58,065 nt of DNA from Candidatus Bathyanammoxibius amoris (GTDB lineage Bacteria > Planctomycetota > Brocadiia > Brocadiales > Bathyanammoxibiaceae): assembly GCA_024451685.1 (NCBI GenBank), contig JAMXCW010000013.1:254-58318 (forward strand). The letters are read 5' to 3'. The translations under genes were made by a program, and so were the position numbers. Below are positions 27,180-36,893 of this stretch, piece by piece. The notes under the pieces are model-generated. The model had not been told where the DNA came from. It did no database searches and saw nothing but the letters and a program-made list of their open reading frames with translations. Position 1 is the stretch's first letter. The number at the start of each line of letters is the position of its first letter.

Positions 27180-28903
27180 ATGGGTGAAAGACGGATACCA
27201 CCCTGTCAGAAAGCCTGCCCCAGCGGTACAAACATCCCCAAGTATATCCGTTTCATCCTGGAAGGTGATTACTACGAGGCCTGGAAGGTCAATCGTGCGG
27301 CCAATGTCTTCCCCAGCATCTGTGGACGCGTTTGCGTCCATTACTGCGAAGGTGAATGCAAGAGGCAGCGTATAGAGCCAAGGGATGGGGAGACTATCGA
27401 CCTCAGCCCCGTGTCTATCAGGGGGCTGAAGAGGTTCATAACGGATAATCTACAGCCTGACTATCAAGAGAGGTTTCTGAAGGAAGTTTTACCGGTAAAG
27501 AAGAACGGCAAGTCTGTCGCAATTATAGGTGCCGGTCCGTCCGGCCTGGTGGTGGCGAACGATCTGTTGTTATCCGGTTGTAAGGTGGTCGTATACGAGT
27601 CCCTGCCCTACCCGGGCGGGATGTTGAGGGTAGGTATCCCGGACTACCGCCTGCCGCCGAGAGTAATAACGGAAGAGGTGGACTTGCTGAAAAAGATGGG
27701 GATGAAATTAAAGCTCAACACCGCGCTGGGCAAGGGCGTTAAGTTAAAGGAGCTGCAAAAAAACATGACGCCGTATTAATAGCTCTCGGGGCGCACAGGC
27801 CCAAGTTGATGAAACTCAAGGGCGAAGACCTGGAAGGGGTCTTTCCGGGCGTCGACTTTCTCAGGAGGCTGAGCCTGGGAGAGGACGTTGATGTACAGGG
27901 TAAGACGATAGCCGTAATCGGGGGTGGTTTCACGGCGGCCGACGCGGCCAGGAGCGCCATCAGGCTGGGTGCCAGGTCTTTTATCGTTTACAGAAGGGGT
28001 CAGGAAGAGATGCCTATGGACGACGAGGAGAAAGAGGGTCTCTTCGAGGAGAACATCCCCGTATATTATTTGCAGGCCCCTATAGAGATAATGAGCGACG
28101 ACGGTAAAAAGGTTGCCAGGATGAAATGTATAAAAATGAAGTTGGTAGAGCCGGAGGGTGGTAAGGGCGGCAGAAAGGTGCCGATAGCTATAGGGAATAG
28201 CGAGTTTGAGTTGAAGGCCGATATAGTGATACCGGCCGTTGCTCAGGCACCTGACGCTTCTATGCTTCCCGATAACTTTGAGATACACGTTGATGACTTC
28301 ACCACCACTGAAAAGGGGGTGTTTGCCTCGGGCGATTTCCATCTTGGTACCACCACCAATGTCATAGAGGTCATTGGGCAGGCCCACAAGGTTTCCGTTG
28401 AGATGCTCAAGTATCTGGGTCTTAAGCCGAAGTTACCCACGCTACCGGAGAAGGAGGAGAGGCTGGAAGACTCTCCCTGGTATCATGATGACCCGGACAA
28501 GCTGACCAGAGAGAAGAGCTACGGCGGCTGGCTGAGCGTCTCCAAGACGGGTTTTTCGGAGGTGGAGGACGGGATGACACGGGAGCTTGCGGAGTACGAG
28601 GCCTCCAGGTGCCTGCAATGCGACTATTTTGTATCTATAGACAAGGAGAACTGCCATCGCTGTGGGAGATGCATTGAAAGCTGTCCGCAGAAGGCGCTGG
28701 TGATGATACATACGGATTCGTCTCCTCATCAGGAAGGAGCATGGTTCAGCGACGGCCGCTGGCAAAGCGATAAAACCTCAGAGGTAGCCACCAGGGATGA
28801 GCTATGCATTCAGTGCGGCACCTGCGCGCGCGCATGTCCTCACCAGAACATTACCTTCGTCTGCGGCGGTTCTCGTGAGCGTGAGGTAGCAAAGGCCGAA
28901 TAG
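27180..28903 (+). pseudogene. GltD-like Fe-S flavoprotein, interrupted by a -1 frameshift
   Basis: Two frames encode one protein of the glutamate-synthase small-subunit/NfnB-like family. Frame one (27180-27779, 199 aa) has the N-terminal Fe-S domain (CQKACPSGTNIPKYI; CGRVCVHYCEGECKR) and the FAD site GAGPSGLVVANDLL. Frame two carries on without loss of alignment (HDAVLIALGAHRP, read from 27764), with the NAD(P) site VIGGGFTAADAARSA and two C-terminal ferredoxin clusters (CHRCGRCIESCP; CIQCGTCARACP). The frames meet at seven A residues (27757-27763). A read error, a real mutation or programmed -1 shifting at A AAA AAC could each explain it. Such enzymes move electrons between NAD(P)H and Fe-S partners; the true partner is unknown. 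Confidence 0.8.
27746..27764 (+). other. Candidate -1 frameshift signal
   Basis: In the zero frame the junction reads CAA AAA AAC, so A AAA AAC (27758-27764) is a slippery heptamer in exactly the needed phase. An SD-like AAAGGAG (27746-27752) ends five bases upstream, similar to the layout of the dnaX signal. The zero frame stops at 27777-27779. A homopolymer read error would look the same. Confidence 0.4.
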
Positions 28904-28984
28904 TTCTTTTGACCGGGATAAAGCCGCCGCATTAATCCAACCGTATATTATCTTTGTCTCTAAAAAATCGCAGGGATTTCTCCC

Positions 28985-30034
28985 ATGCAACCCCTCAAGA
29001 TAGACGGCTCGTTCGGCGAGGGCGGCGGACAGATACTCAGGACCTCCCTGACACTCTCGGCCATAACCAACAGACCATTTGAGATATTCAACATCCGCGC
29101 GGGAAGGAAGCCCCCCGGTCTGAGACCCCAGCACCTCCAGGCCGTGAAGGCCGCCCAAAAAATCTCCGGCGCCGTAGTGGATGGCGCACAGATCAGCGCA
29201 GGGTCTATCACGTTTACGCCGGGCCAGGTAACCCCCGGTGAATATTCCTTTGAGATAGGGACCGCGGGTTCCGTATCGCTGGTACTCCAGACTATATTCC
29301 TCCCGCTCGCGGTCTCCGGTGAGGGGATTGAAGGAGGTTCGAAGATACGCATTACGGGTGGCACACACGTGCCGTGGAGCCCATGTTTTCACTACCTGAA
29401 GCTGCACTGGCTTAAATATATCAAAACCCTGGGACTCGATGCGGGCCTGGAGATGCCCAGAGCCGGGTTCTATCCACGTGGTGGAGGCGAGATGGTTGCA
29501 AAAATTTTCCCGGCAGGTGAAATAAAACCGCTGGTATTAGAAGAAAAGGGCCCACTCAAAAGGATAACCGGCATCTCCGCGGCGGGCAACCTCCCCATGC
29601 ACATAATACGAAGACAGAGAGAGCAGGCGGAAAAACGGCTTGCCGGGGAAGGTTTCACCTGTCCGCTGTTGATAAAAGAAGAAGAGATGCCAGCCGTTGG
29701 CCAGGGGACTATGCTGCTGCTCCTTGCCGAGTTTGAGCATTCATCGTGCTGCTACTACGGGCTTGGCGCGGTGGGAAAGCGCGCCGAGGCAGTGGCGGAT
29801 GAGGCGGTGGACGGACTGTTAGGTTTTATGAAGACAGACGGCGTGATGGACGAACATCTTGCAGACCAACTGGTGCTCCCCCTGGCCCTGGTCAAGGAAC
29901 TTTCCCGTTTCGTCACACCAAAAGTCACACGCCACCTCCTGACAAACATAGAGGTCATAAAAAAGTTTCTGTCCGTGGAGATAGAGGTGGAGGATATGGG
30001 CGAAAAAGGCGGGAGGGTGAGCATTATCGCTTAA
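28985..30034 (+). CDS. rtcA: RNA 3'-terminal phosphate cyclase
   Basis: RtcA converts an RNA 3'-phosphate to a 2',3'-cyclic phosphate using ATP. The 349-aa protein has DGSFGEGGGQILRTSLTLSA, AGRKPPGLRPQH, GGTHVPWSPCFHYL and the catalytic-His region DEHLADQLVLPLAL. The ligase RtcB and regulator RtcR are not adjacent. An AGGGAT before the ATG could be the ribosome site. Confidence 0.93.
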   Translation: MQPLKIDGSFGEGGGQILRTSLTLSAITNRPFEIFNIRAGRKPPGLRPQHLQAVKAAQKISGAVVDGAQISAGSITFTPGQVTPGEYSFEIGTAGSVSLVLQTIFLPLAVSGEGIEGGSKIRITGGTHVPWSPCFHYLKLHWLKYIKTLGLDAGLEMPRAGFYPRGGGEMVAKIFPAGEIKPLVLEEKGPLKRITGISAAGNLPMHIIRRQREQAEKRLAGEGFTCPLLIKEEEMPAVGQGTMLLLLAEFEHSSCCYYGLGAVGKRAEAVADEAVDGLLGFMKTDGVMDEHLADQLVLPLALVKELSRFVTPKVTRHLLTNIEVIKKFLSVEIEVEDMGEKGGRVSIIA

Positions 30035-30059
30035 AGGTTATAAATAAGTTGATAATGTA

Positions 30060-31253
30060 CTATGCAGACGTTGTATCTTCCTTGCCAATCTCTCCGGCCT
30101 TTGAGAGGGCGTATCTGGTGCAGACGGGGCCGATTATCTCGAAGACGACGGTGGTGGCGACCGCTATGGTAAAGATTATGTCGGACACCTCCGGGAACTC
30201 GTGCTTGACTACAAGGGCCATGCCCAGCGCGACGCCCGCCTGGGGGAGCAGCGCAAGGCCCAGGTATTTTTTGACACTGCTTTCTGAACCCGCGATGTAA
30301 CCGCCGGGAGGAGCGGATAATACCTTCCCCAGTATCCGGAACACTATATAAACAATTCCGATGCTGCCAACCTTCAAAAATGCCTCAACGTCGAAATGGG
30401 CCCCTGCCAGCACAAAGAACATGATGTATATGGGGGCGCCTATTTCCCTCAACGTGTTAAAGAGCTTGCCTGCGTTGCGGTCTATGTTTACAAGTGTGGT
30501 GCCCAGCGCGACGTTGGCCAGCAGGACCGACAGGTCAAGGGAAAGGCAGACACCTACCACGAAAAAGATGGCCGATAAGACGAGGACAAGCCGGTTCTCG
30601 TTGGTCTTGACATACTTAGACGCCCTGGAGAGCAGGACTGCCACACCGCCGCCAAGCAATAAGGATACCGGTATCTCAATAATCGGGTGGACGGCCTGGT
30701 ATGAAAACAGGTGTGTGAAGGCATCGGGCATATACGAGAGCTTGGCTATCGAGAGACAGATGGCGAAGGTTATAATACCCCAGGCGTCGTCTATCGCCAC
30801 TATTCCCAGGAGCGTCTTGGTGAAGGGTCCTTTTGCCCTGTATTGTTTAACCACCATCATGGTTGCGGCAGGGTCCGTTGCGCCCGCGATGGCGCCCAGC
30901 AGTATGGCCACGTGGAAGGGCTGATGCAGACCGTAATAAACGGCCGCGGTTACCAGCGCGCACACACCGATGGTCTCAAAGAGCGATATCCACAGGATAG
31001 ACCTCCCGGAGGCTCGAAGGTTCTCCAGAGAGAGTTCCTGGCCCAGCATAAAGGCGATAATCCCCAGGGCGGTGAGTGATATCGGGTTGGAGAGGACGAA
31101 GATATGCTGCGATACGAGGTTCAAGAGGTGGGGACCCAGCAGTATACCCAGGAGCAGGTAGGCGCTGACCGCTGGAAACTCTATCTTCTTTATGAGGGAG
31201 GCGAGTACAAGGGCTCCCGCAAGTATGATAGCTACGCTGAGGAATATGTTCAT
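30060..31253 (-). CDS. CPA2-family cation/proton antiporter
   Basis: 397 aa, about eleven to twelve helices, of the KefB/NapA-type monovalent cation:proton antiporter-2 family. Family marks are AYLLLGILLGPHLL, a Gly-rich helix GAIAGATDPAATMMVV with the ion-binding Asp region, and GIVAIDDAWGIITFA (paired acidic residues). No C-terminal RCK/TrkA-N domain is present, so it is the short form. It lies 53 bp downstream of the deacetylase-family gene on the same strand, so the two are probably co-transcribed. Confidence 0.85.
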   Translation of the reverse strand: MNIFLSVAIILAGALVLASLIKKIEFPAVSAYLLLGILLGPHLLNLVSQHIFVLSNPISLTALGIIAFMLGQELSLENLRASGRSILWISLFETIGVCALVTAAVYYGLHQPFHVAILLGAIAGATDPAATMMVVKQYRAKGPFTKTLLGIVAIDDAWGIITFAICLSIAKLSYMPDAFTHLFSYQAVHPIIEIPVSLLLGGGVAVLLSRASKYVKTNENRLVLVLSAIFFVVGVCLSLDLSVLLANVALGTTLVNIDRNAGKLFNTLREIGAPIYIMFFVLAGAHFDVEAFLKVGSIGIVYIVFRILGKVLSAPPGGYIAGSESSVKKYLGLALLPQAGVALGMALVVKHEFPEVSDIIFTIAVATTVVFEIIGPVCTRYALSKAGEIGKEDTTSA

Positions 31254-31306
31254 AAAGTATAAATTGTCTTAAGAATCTTAAGAATGTAAGAACAGTTGTC
31301 CGTGTT

Positions 31307-32251
31307 TCATGCCTGAGTAGCCTGAAGCAATGTCGTCAGGTGCTGCTCCACGCAGAGCGGCAGTGCCTGGAGACTGTAGCCGCCCTCGAGGCAAGATAGT
31401 ATACGGCCACCGCAACACCTGTTTGCCAGCTCCATAGTAATCCGTGTAAGCGTGGCAAAGTCGTCCGGCTCCAGGCCGAGTCCGGCGATGGGGTCATCCG
31501 CATAGGCGTCGAAACCTGCGGATATGATGACAAATTCAGGGTCGAACGACCGGACGTCCCCGGCCATCATTTTGTCAAAAGTCTCGATGTACATGTCACG
31601 CGGGGTGTCGCCCGCGAGGGGGATGTTTATGGTAAAGCCCTTTCCCTTGCCGCTTCCCTTCTCGTCTTCACCACCCGTGCCGGGATAGAACGGCCACCTG
31701 TGCAGCGACACGTAGAGCACGCGGTTATCGCCGTAGAATATCTCCTGTGTCCCGTTGCCGTGGTGACAGTCCCAGTCGACTATCAGCACCCGCTTGAGGT
31801 TGTGTCTGGATACCAGGTACCGGGCGGCGATGGCCACGTTGTTAAAGACACAGAAACCCATACCCTGTGCCGGTCTGGCGTGGTGTCCCGGTGGCCTGAC
31901 CATGCAGAAGGCGCTGGTGTCGTCTTTTTTAATAATGGAGTCGGAGGCCGTCAGTAACGCGCCTGCCGAGTAGAGTGCGGCCTGGTATGAGTCACGGGAA
32001 AGCACCGTGTCGGGGTCGAGATGGCCGCCCCCGCCCTCGGCTACACCCCGGGCATGGTCGATATATTGTTCATCATGCGCGAGGGCTATCTCTTCCACAG
32101 TCGCGGCCCTGGGCTTTACCATTGTGAATCTGTCCCAGAGACCGGTGGATTTCATGTGGTCTATGATGCACTCAAGCCTCTTATAATTTTCCGGGTGGTT
32201 GGGGCCTGTATCGTGTTTGAGGTATATGTCGTCGTACAGGAGAAGTGTCAT
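31307..32251 (-). CDS. Histone-deacetylase-superfamily amidohydrolase
   Basis: 314 aa of the class II-type HDAC/AcuC/acetylpolyamine amidohydrolase family. The start YDDIYLKHDTGPNHPENYKR, the active-site RPPGHHARPAQGMGFCVFNN, the zinc ligands VDWDCHHGNGTQEIF and SAGFDAYADDPI, and CLEGGYSLQAL are all intact. It should remove acetyl groups from a small amine, polyamine or protein; the substrate is unknown. The promoter upstream is nearly the same as that of hypC. Confidence 0.9.
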   Translation of the reverse strand: MTLLLYDDIYLKHDTGPNHPENYKRLECIIDHMKSTGLWDRFTMVKPRAATVEEIALAHDEQYIDHARGVAEGGGGHLDPDTVLSRDSYQAALYSAGALLTASDSIIKKDDTSAFCMVRPPGHHARPAQGMGFCVFNNVAIAARYLVSRHNLKRVLIVDWDCHHGNGTQEIFYGDNRVLYVSLHRWPFYPGTGGEDEKGSGKGKGFTINIPLAGDTPRDMYIETFDKMMAGDVRSFDPEFVIISAGFDAYADDPIAGLGLEPDDFATLTRITMELANRCCGGRILSCLEGGYSLQALPLCVEQHLTTLLQATQA

Positions 32252-32309
32252 GTAAGCGTGTTTTCTAAACGGTTGTCACGGTTGCGGTTTTGTAAAACTT
32301 CGCCCGACG

Positions 32310-32338
32310 ATTAGAGTTGATTTACCGCCGGGTGTCAA
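32310..32338 (-). promoter_or_regulatory. Promoter of the deacetylase-antiporter pair (twin of the hypC promoter)
   Basis: On the minus strand TTGACA (32338-32333) is 17 bp from TCTAAT (32315-32310). The surroundings (GATTC.ATTTGACAC before, AAATCAACTCTAAT through the -10) match the hypC promoter at 39506-39534. Confidence 0.6.
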
Positions 32339-32442
32339 ATGGAATCCCCGCCGTAAAATTCCTTGAATGCCGGATATTTCACCCCACTCGGGCGCATAAG
32401 GATGACGTTACGTCTTAAGGCATGTTCCGGGGGGGCACTGCA

Positions 32443-34770
32443 TCATCTGTTATTCCTCCAGATATGCCCGGCCACGGCCACCTGGCCCAGAGAAATGCCA
32501 CCGTCGTTGGGCGGGACCCTCTGGTGGGTGTAGACCCTGAAGCCTTCTCTTTCAAGGTCACGGAAGGTTTTTTCTACCAGATATTTGTTTTGGAAGCAGC
32601 CCCCGGACAGCACCACCCGGTCCATTTCAACCCTCCTTGCTACCGCCACAATCATCCTGGAGAGGGTGTTGTGAAATTTTGACGAGATAACACCGGTGTC
32701 TATACGTTTCGCAAGGTCGTCTATGATACCGGATATGACCGGCCTCCAGTCGAGTACCAGCATGTCGTCCGGTGCGTCATCGTCTATAGAGAAATCATAA
32801 TGCGGTGATGCTGCCGGTGAAAGGTCCTTGCGGGCCCTGTGCTCAAGCTCCATGGCGCCCTGCCCCTCAAAACTTGCCTTCTGCCTTACGCCCAGTATGG
32901 ACGAGACCGCGTCAAAGAGCCTGCCGGCACTGGAGGTCACGGGTGAATTTACACCCTTTTTGATGATTTCAAGCATCAGCTCCATCTCCCTCGCCTCGAA
33001 TGATTCTATTGACGGGATTTCACGGCGTTCCACAACCCCTTCACCAAAGGTCTCAAAGAGTACGGAAAGGGCGCTCCTCCTGGGTTCCTTAACCGACCGC
33101 TCAGAGCCGGGGAGCCTGAACGTCTTCAGGTGGGCCACCCTCTTGAACGACCCGTAACCGGCCAGCAGGAACTCCCCGCCCCATACGGTGCCGTCAGTGC
33201 CGTAACCCGTGCCGTCCCACGCCACACCCAGCACCTGCCCGTCAAGCTCGTTCTCCATCATGCAGGAGGCTATGTGCGCGTGGTGATGTTGAACCGGGAC
33301 GACCGGCGCGGTGTTTTTGCGTGCCCATACGGTAGAGAAATAATCCGGGTGCATGTCACAGGCAACGGCCTCGGCCTTATAATCGAACAGCCGGGTGAAA
33401 TCCGAGATGGTCTGTAAAAAGGCCTCCCCGGCCTCAACCGTCTCAAGGTCTCCTATATGCTGGCTTACGAATATACTTTTGTCCAGCGACAGGGCGATTG
33501 TGTTTTTCTGATGGGCGCCCACACCCATTACCCGCGCAAAATTTTTTCTCGAATGCCTTATCGGCAGGGGCGCGTAACCCCTGGCACGTCTGATAATCAT
33601 CTCCTTGCCGAGCGTAACCCTTACCACCGAGTCGTCCACGTGCCGTGCTATCGGCCTGGTGTGGATTAGGAAGTAGTCGGCAATGCCGCCGAGTCTGTCA
33701 AGCGCCTCTGCGTTATCCGTGCATATAGGCTCGTCCGTCAGATTGCCGCTTGTGGCGACCAGAGGCGCCTGCACCCCGGAGGAGAGTATCATGTGAAGGG
33801 GGGAACAGGGGAGCATGACGCCGAGATACGGGTTTTGAGGCGCAACGGCCCCGGCTATATCCGTATCGCCGCGTCTGTTTAACAAAACGACGGGCGACTC
33901 CGGTGAGGCGAGCAGGCGCTCTTCCATGGCGGAGACCTCGCAGTACCGCCTGGTCATATCAAGTGAGGGCAGCAGCAGCGCAAACGGTTTCTCTTCCCTC
34001 CGCTTCCTCCTTCTCAGTTCGACGACGGCCTTCTGGTTCCGCGCGTCCGCGACCAGTAAAAATCCTCCCAGCCCCTTTATGGCGAGTATTTCACCGTGCA
34101 GTATCAGTTCGACGACCCTTTCCATAGCATCGTGTTTTTCCGCCAGCGTTTTTCCGGTTTGCGCCCATAGTTCAACATGCGGGCCGCAGACGGGACATGC
34201 TATGGGCTGGGCGTGAAACCGCCTGTCCGCGGGAGACTCATACTCCCTGCGGCAGTCGGCGCACATCTCAAACGCCTCCATCGTGGTATTCGGCCGGTCG
34301 TACGGCAGGGCGTTTATGATGGAAAGCCTCGGCCCGCAGTTGGTGCAGTTGGTGAGTGGATACATGTACCGCCGCTCTCCAGGCGAGAGGATCTCGGCCA
34401 GACACTCGTCACAGGCGGCTATATCCGGCGGTATCATTGGAGAGATTTCGCCACCCTCGATGCTCTTCGCGATGCTGAACCCCTCAAGGCCCACAGGGTC
34501 GAGCACTGAGAATTCAAGGCTCGATACGCGTGCAAGCGGTGGTTTTTCACGTGGAAGCCTGAGGACGAACTCGTTAAGTTTTTCTTCCTCCCCCTCCGCC
34601 TCTATGAGGACCCCCCACGGCAGGTTCATGACGTAGCCCTTAAGGCCCAGAGAACCGGCGAGCCTGAATACATACGGCCTGAAGCCCACACCCTGCACCA
34701 CCCCGCAGACGGACACCTTCACCCTCTTCCTCTTTGAAGGGCTAGTCTGTTTCGATTTCAAGGCTCTCAA
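32443..34770 (-). CDS. hypF: Carbamoyltransferase HypF
   Basis: HypF makes the carbamoyl group that HypE turns into cyanide ligands of [NiFe]-hydrogenase. At 775 aa it is full length. In order: acylphosphatase domain (GVVQGVGFRPYVFRLAG), two zinc-finger-like motifs (CDECLAEI...CTNCG and CADCRREY...CPVCG), the YrdC-like domain (about 200-380), and a Kae1-like domain with VQHHHAHIASCMMENEL and GCFQNKYLVE. The longest frame overlaps hypA by 29 bases. A GTG near 34720, behind GAGGAAGAGG, may be the true start. Confidence 0.95.
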   Translation of the reverse strand: MRALKSKQTSPSKRKRVKVSVCGVVQGVGFRPYVFRLAGSLGLKGYVMNLPWGVLIEAEGEEEKLNEFVLRLPREKPPLARVSSLEFSVLDPVGLEGFSIAKSIEGGEISPMIPPDIAACDECLAEILSPGERRYMYPLTNCTNCGPRLSIINALPYDRPNTTMEAFEMCADCRREYESPADRRFHAQPIACPVCGPHVELWAQTGKTLAEKHDAMERVVELILHGEILAIKGLGGFLLVADARNQKAVVELRRRKRREEKPFALLLPSLDMTRRYCEVSAMEERLLASPESPVVLLNRRGDTDIAGAVAPQNPYLGVMLPCSPLHMILSSGVQAPLVATSGNLTDEPICTDNAEALDRLGGIADYFLIHTRPIARHVDDSVVRVTLGKEMIIRRARGYAPLPIRHSRKNFARVMGVGAHQKNTIALSLDKSIFVSQHIGDLETVEAGEAFLQTISDFTRLFDYKAEAVACDMHPDYFSTVWARKNTAPVVPVQHHHAHIASCMMENELDGQVLGVAWDGTGYGTDGTVWGGEFLLAGYGSFKRVAHLKTFRLPGSERSVKEPRRSALSVLFETFGEGVVERREIPSIESFEAREMELMLEIIKKGVNSPVTSSAGRLFDAVSSILGVRQKASFEGQGAMELEHRARKDLSPAASPHYDFSIDDDAPDDMLVLDWRPVISGIIDDLAKRIDTGVISSKFHNTLSRMIVAVARRVEMDRVVLSGGCFQNKYLVEKTFRDLEREGFRVYTHQRVPPNDGGISLGQVAVAGHIWRNNR

Positions 34771-35092
34771 GTGTTACTCCATCCCCGTCGATTATTCTTG
34801 TCCTGGGAGATTCGCATTTGCGGCAGCCTGGGAAACCCGGCCCGTCCGTCTCAAATTCATGCCCGCATTCCAGACAGCCTATCGTAGCGGGTTTTTTTAT
34901 GAGTTCCAGCTCCGCCCCCTCCGCAACGGTGCCGGTGGAGCATAAAATCAGCGTCTCTCTAAGGTGGTCTGGGTTGGTGCCGGAGAGGGCGCCTACGGAC
35001 AGTTTTATCCTTACCACGCGCTTTCCGTTGCGTTTTTTTGTTTCTTTGGCCGCTGCGTCGAGGATGGCCTTGCAACTCTCGATGTCGTGCAT
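34742..35092 (-). CDS. hypA: Hydrogenase nickel-incorporation protein HypA
   Basis: 116 aa, normal size. The zinc site is IGCLECGHEF...PGCRKCESP. Nickel binding in HypA uses the N-terminal Met-His-Glu; here the protein starts MHDIESCKAIL, so His2 is kept but the third residue is Asp. It lies two bases from the maturation protease stop and overlaps hypF. The usual GTPase partner HypB is not in this window. Confidence 0.9.
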   Translation of the reverse strand: MHDIESCKAILDAAAKETKKRNGKRVVRIKLSVGALSGTNPDHLRETLILCSTGTVAEGAELELIKKPATIGCLECGHEFETDGPGFPGCRKCESPRTRIIDGDGVTLESLEIETD

Positions 35093-35094
35093 GT

Positions 35095-35568
35095 CTATCG
35101 CGCCGGGCTAAGATTCTTGACTTCTACAAGAAGCCTCTCTATCAACTCGTCGATACTTGCGGATACGGGTTCAGAGAGGTCAAGCCCCACGTCCACCGAC
35201 TGGGGCTGGATACCGAACAGGCAGACCCTTTCGGGCAGTATATTTTGCAGCTTCGACAGTGCCAGTATCTCCCGGAGTCCTATCTGGTGCGCGGACAGTT
35301 TACGCGAGTTATAGACGTCGTCTATCCCATCGCCCTCAATGCGGAAGATTTCACCGGGCCTGCCGCCGCGGTCTATGGCGTCTACTATAAAAAGGGCCTC
35401 ACGGCCCTCCAGGTAAGGGATAAGCACGAGCCCCAGGGTGCCGCCGTCAATTACCTCGACGTCATCCGGCACACGGTGTTTGTCGCGTATCTTTTCCACC
35501 ACACGGACCCCGACACCCTCGTCTCTCAGTAGAATGTTCCCCACGCCCAGTATCAGCAGTTTCTTCAT
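35095..35568 (-). CDS. [NiFe]-hydrogenase maturation endopeptidase (HyaD/HybD/HycI type)
   Basis: 157 aa. The start LLILGVGNILLRDEGVGVRV holds the first nickel ligand (Glu/Asp), FIVDAIDRGG holds the second (Asp), and SAHQIGLREIL the third (His). These proteases clip the C-terminal tail of the hydrogenase large subunit once nickel is in. It forms the run protease-hypA-hypF. The target large subunit is not in the window, so the group cannot be assigned. Confidence 0.9.
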   Translation of the reverse strand: MKKLLILGVGNILLRDEGVGVRVVEKIRDKHRVPDDVEVIDGGTLGLVLIPYLEGREALFIVDAIDRGGRPGEIFRIEGDGIDDVYNSRKLSAHQIGLREILALSKLQNILPERVCLFGIQPQSVDVGLDLSEPVSASIDELIERLLVEVKNLSPAR

Positions 35569-35666
35569 GCCGTAAGACCTCCAGAAGAGTCCGTATCCCC
35601 GTGTTACGCGACCGATGCAGAGTTCTCATACCAATAAGTAGAGCAACTACAGATACATGTCTATAA

Positions 35667-36674
35667 TCAAACCAACCTCTCAGGGAAACCGTACATGATA
35701 TTCATATTTTGTACGGCAATGCCGGAGGCGCCTTTTAACAGGTTGTCTATGGCGGAGATTATTACCACCCTGTCATCCGCCACGCGGGCGGAGATGTCGC
35801 AGAAGTTTGTGCCCACGACGTCCTTTGTGCAGGGCGGGTCGTCGGGCTCTTTTATGCGGATAAACGGCTCGTCCTTGTAGACGTTTTTCATCGTTTCCGT
35901 GACGGCCTCGGTGGTGGTCATGGATTTCAGCCGCGCGTACGTGGTCGAGAGCAGCCCCCGGTCCATGGGCACAAGGTGCGGGGAGAAGGTTATCTTTACC
36001 TTCATATCCACGGCGCGTTGTATAATCTCCTCCATCTCCGGCAGGTGTCGGTGGCCGCCGACCCCGTAGGGTTCCAGGTTCTCGTTGCGCTCGCAGTACA
36101 TGGACTGCGGGGAGACGTTCCTGCCGCCTCCTGAGATGCCCGATTTTGAATCGGCGATTATGTCCGAGGGTTCTATCATGTCCCTTATGAAAAACGGCAT
36201 CAGCGCCAGTATAACGGAGACCGGATAGCATCCCGGATTGCTTACCAGCTTTGCCTTTCTTATCTCTTTCCGGAAGAGTTCGGGCAGCCCGTACACGGCC
36301 TTCTTCAGCCCGTCCGGGTCGGTGTGGGGCGACTTGTACCACTGTTCGTATTTTTCAGCGTCCTTGAAGCGGTAGTCGGCGCTAAAGTCTATCACCCTGT
36401 GGCCGGCCTTTAAATACCTGGGCACGTACTTCATGGTCACAGTGGGCGGAAGGGTGACGAACACCAGCTCAACCCCTTTGGGTATATCCTCAGGTTCCAG
36501 GCCGGCGGTGGGCAGGTCAATCTGCCGCTTGAGCGAGGGGAAAATCTGCGATATAGGCGGTTTTTCCTCCCGCCTTGTGCCGAGATAAACTATCTCCGTC
36601 TCCGGGTGTCGGAGCAGCAGTTTTATCAGTTCAAGACTGGTATATGCCGTAGCGCCGGCAATCCCCACTTTCAA
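35667..36674 (-). CDS. argC: N-acetyl-gamma-glutamyl-phosphate reductase
   Basis: ArgC reduces N-acetylglutamyl phosphate in arginine synthesis. The 335-aa protein has the NADP fold start VGIAGATAYTSLELIKLL, the catalytic Cys in SNPGCYPVSVIL, SGISGGGRNVS and HRHLPEMEEI. Start is TTG at 36674 with AAAGGAG ten bases before it. The gene sits inside the hyp cluster (hypCDE upstream, protease-hypA-hypF downstream) and has its own promoter candidate. Confidence 0.94.
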   Translation of the reverse strand: MKVGIAGATAYTSLELIKLLLRHPETEIVYLGTRREEKPPISQIFPSLKRQIDLPTAGLEPEDIPKGVELVFVTLPPTVTMKYVPRYLKAGHRVIDFSADYRFKDAEKYEQWYKSPHTDPDGLKKAVYGLPELFRKEIRKAKLVSNPGCYPVSVILALMPFFIRDMIEPSDIIADSKSGISGGGRNVSPQSMYCERNENLEPYGVGGHRHLPEMEEIIQRAVDMKVKITFSPHLVPMDRGLLSTTYARLKSMTTTEAVTETMKNVYKDEPFIRIKEPDDPPCTKDVVGTNFCDISARVADDRVVIISAIDNLLKGASGIAVQNMNIMYGFPERLV

Positions 36675-36717
36675 TTTTCTGTCTCCTTTAAAGACTTAGC
36701 GAAAAACCACTCAGCCA

Positions 36718-36745
36718 ATTCTAGCCTTCGCTTCATAAAAGTCAA
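36718..36745 (-). promoter_or_regulatory. argC promoter candidate
   Basis: On the minus strand TTGACT (36745-36740) and TAGAAT (36723-36718) are 16 bp apart, about 45 bp upstream of the argC start. Confidence 0.5.
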
Positions 36746-36752
36746 TTTAAAT

Positions 36753-36818
36753 GGGGGGGGTATTTTATACGGGTTGCAGAGGTTGGAAACCCGTAGAGTT
36801 CAAAGTTCTGAACCCCCC
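36753..36818. other. Possible folded element between hypE and argC
   Basis: Eight G (36753-36760) can pair with six C (36813-36818), enclosing two hairpins: ACGGGT (36769-36774)/ACCCGT (36789-36794) and GTTC (36798-36801)/GAAC (36810-36813). It lies 75-140 bp past the hypE stop and just upstream of the argC promoter. It could be the hyp terminator or a structured leader; no T-run follows. Confidence 0.35.
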
Positions 36819-36893
36819 TATAAACTAAGAAGGGTTGTGGGGCATATGCGCCTCTGGCGTGATCCGTATCGGACGTAGTTATCATGCAAGTAC

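Noticed and set aside
36675-36893. tRNA-like folding in the hypE-argC gap
   Set aside because: No anticodon arm or TTCGA-type T-loop can be placed; the stems do not make a cloverleaf.
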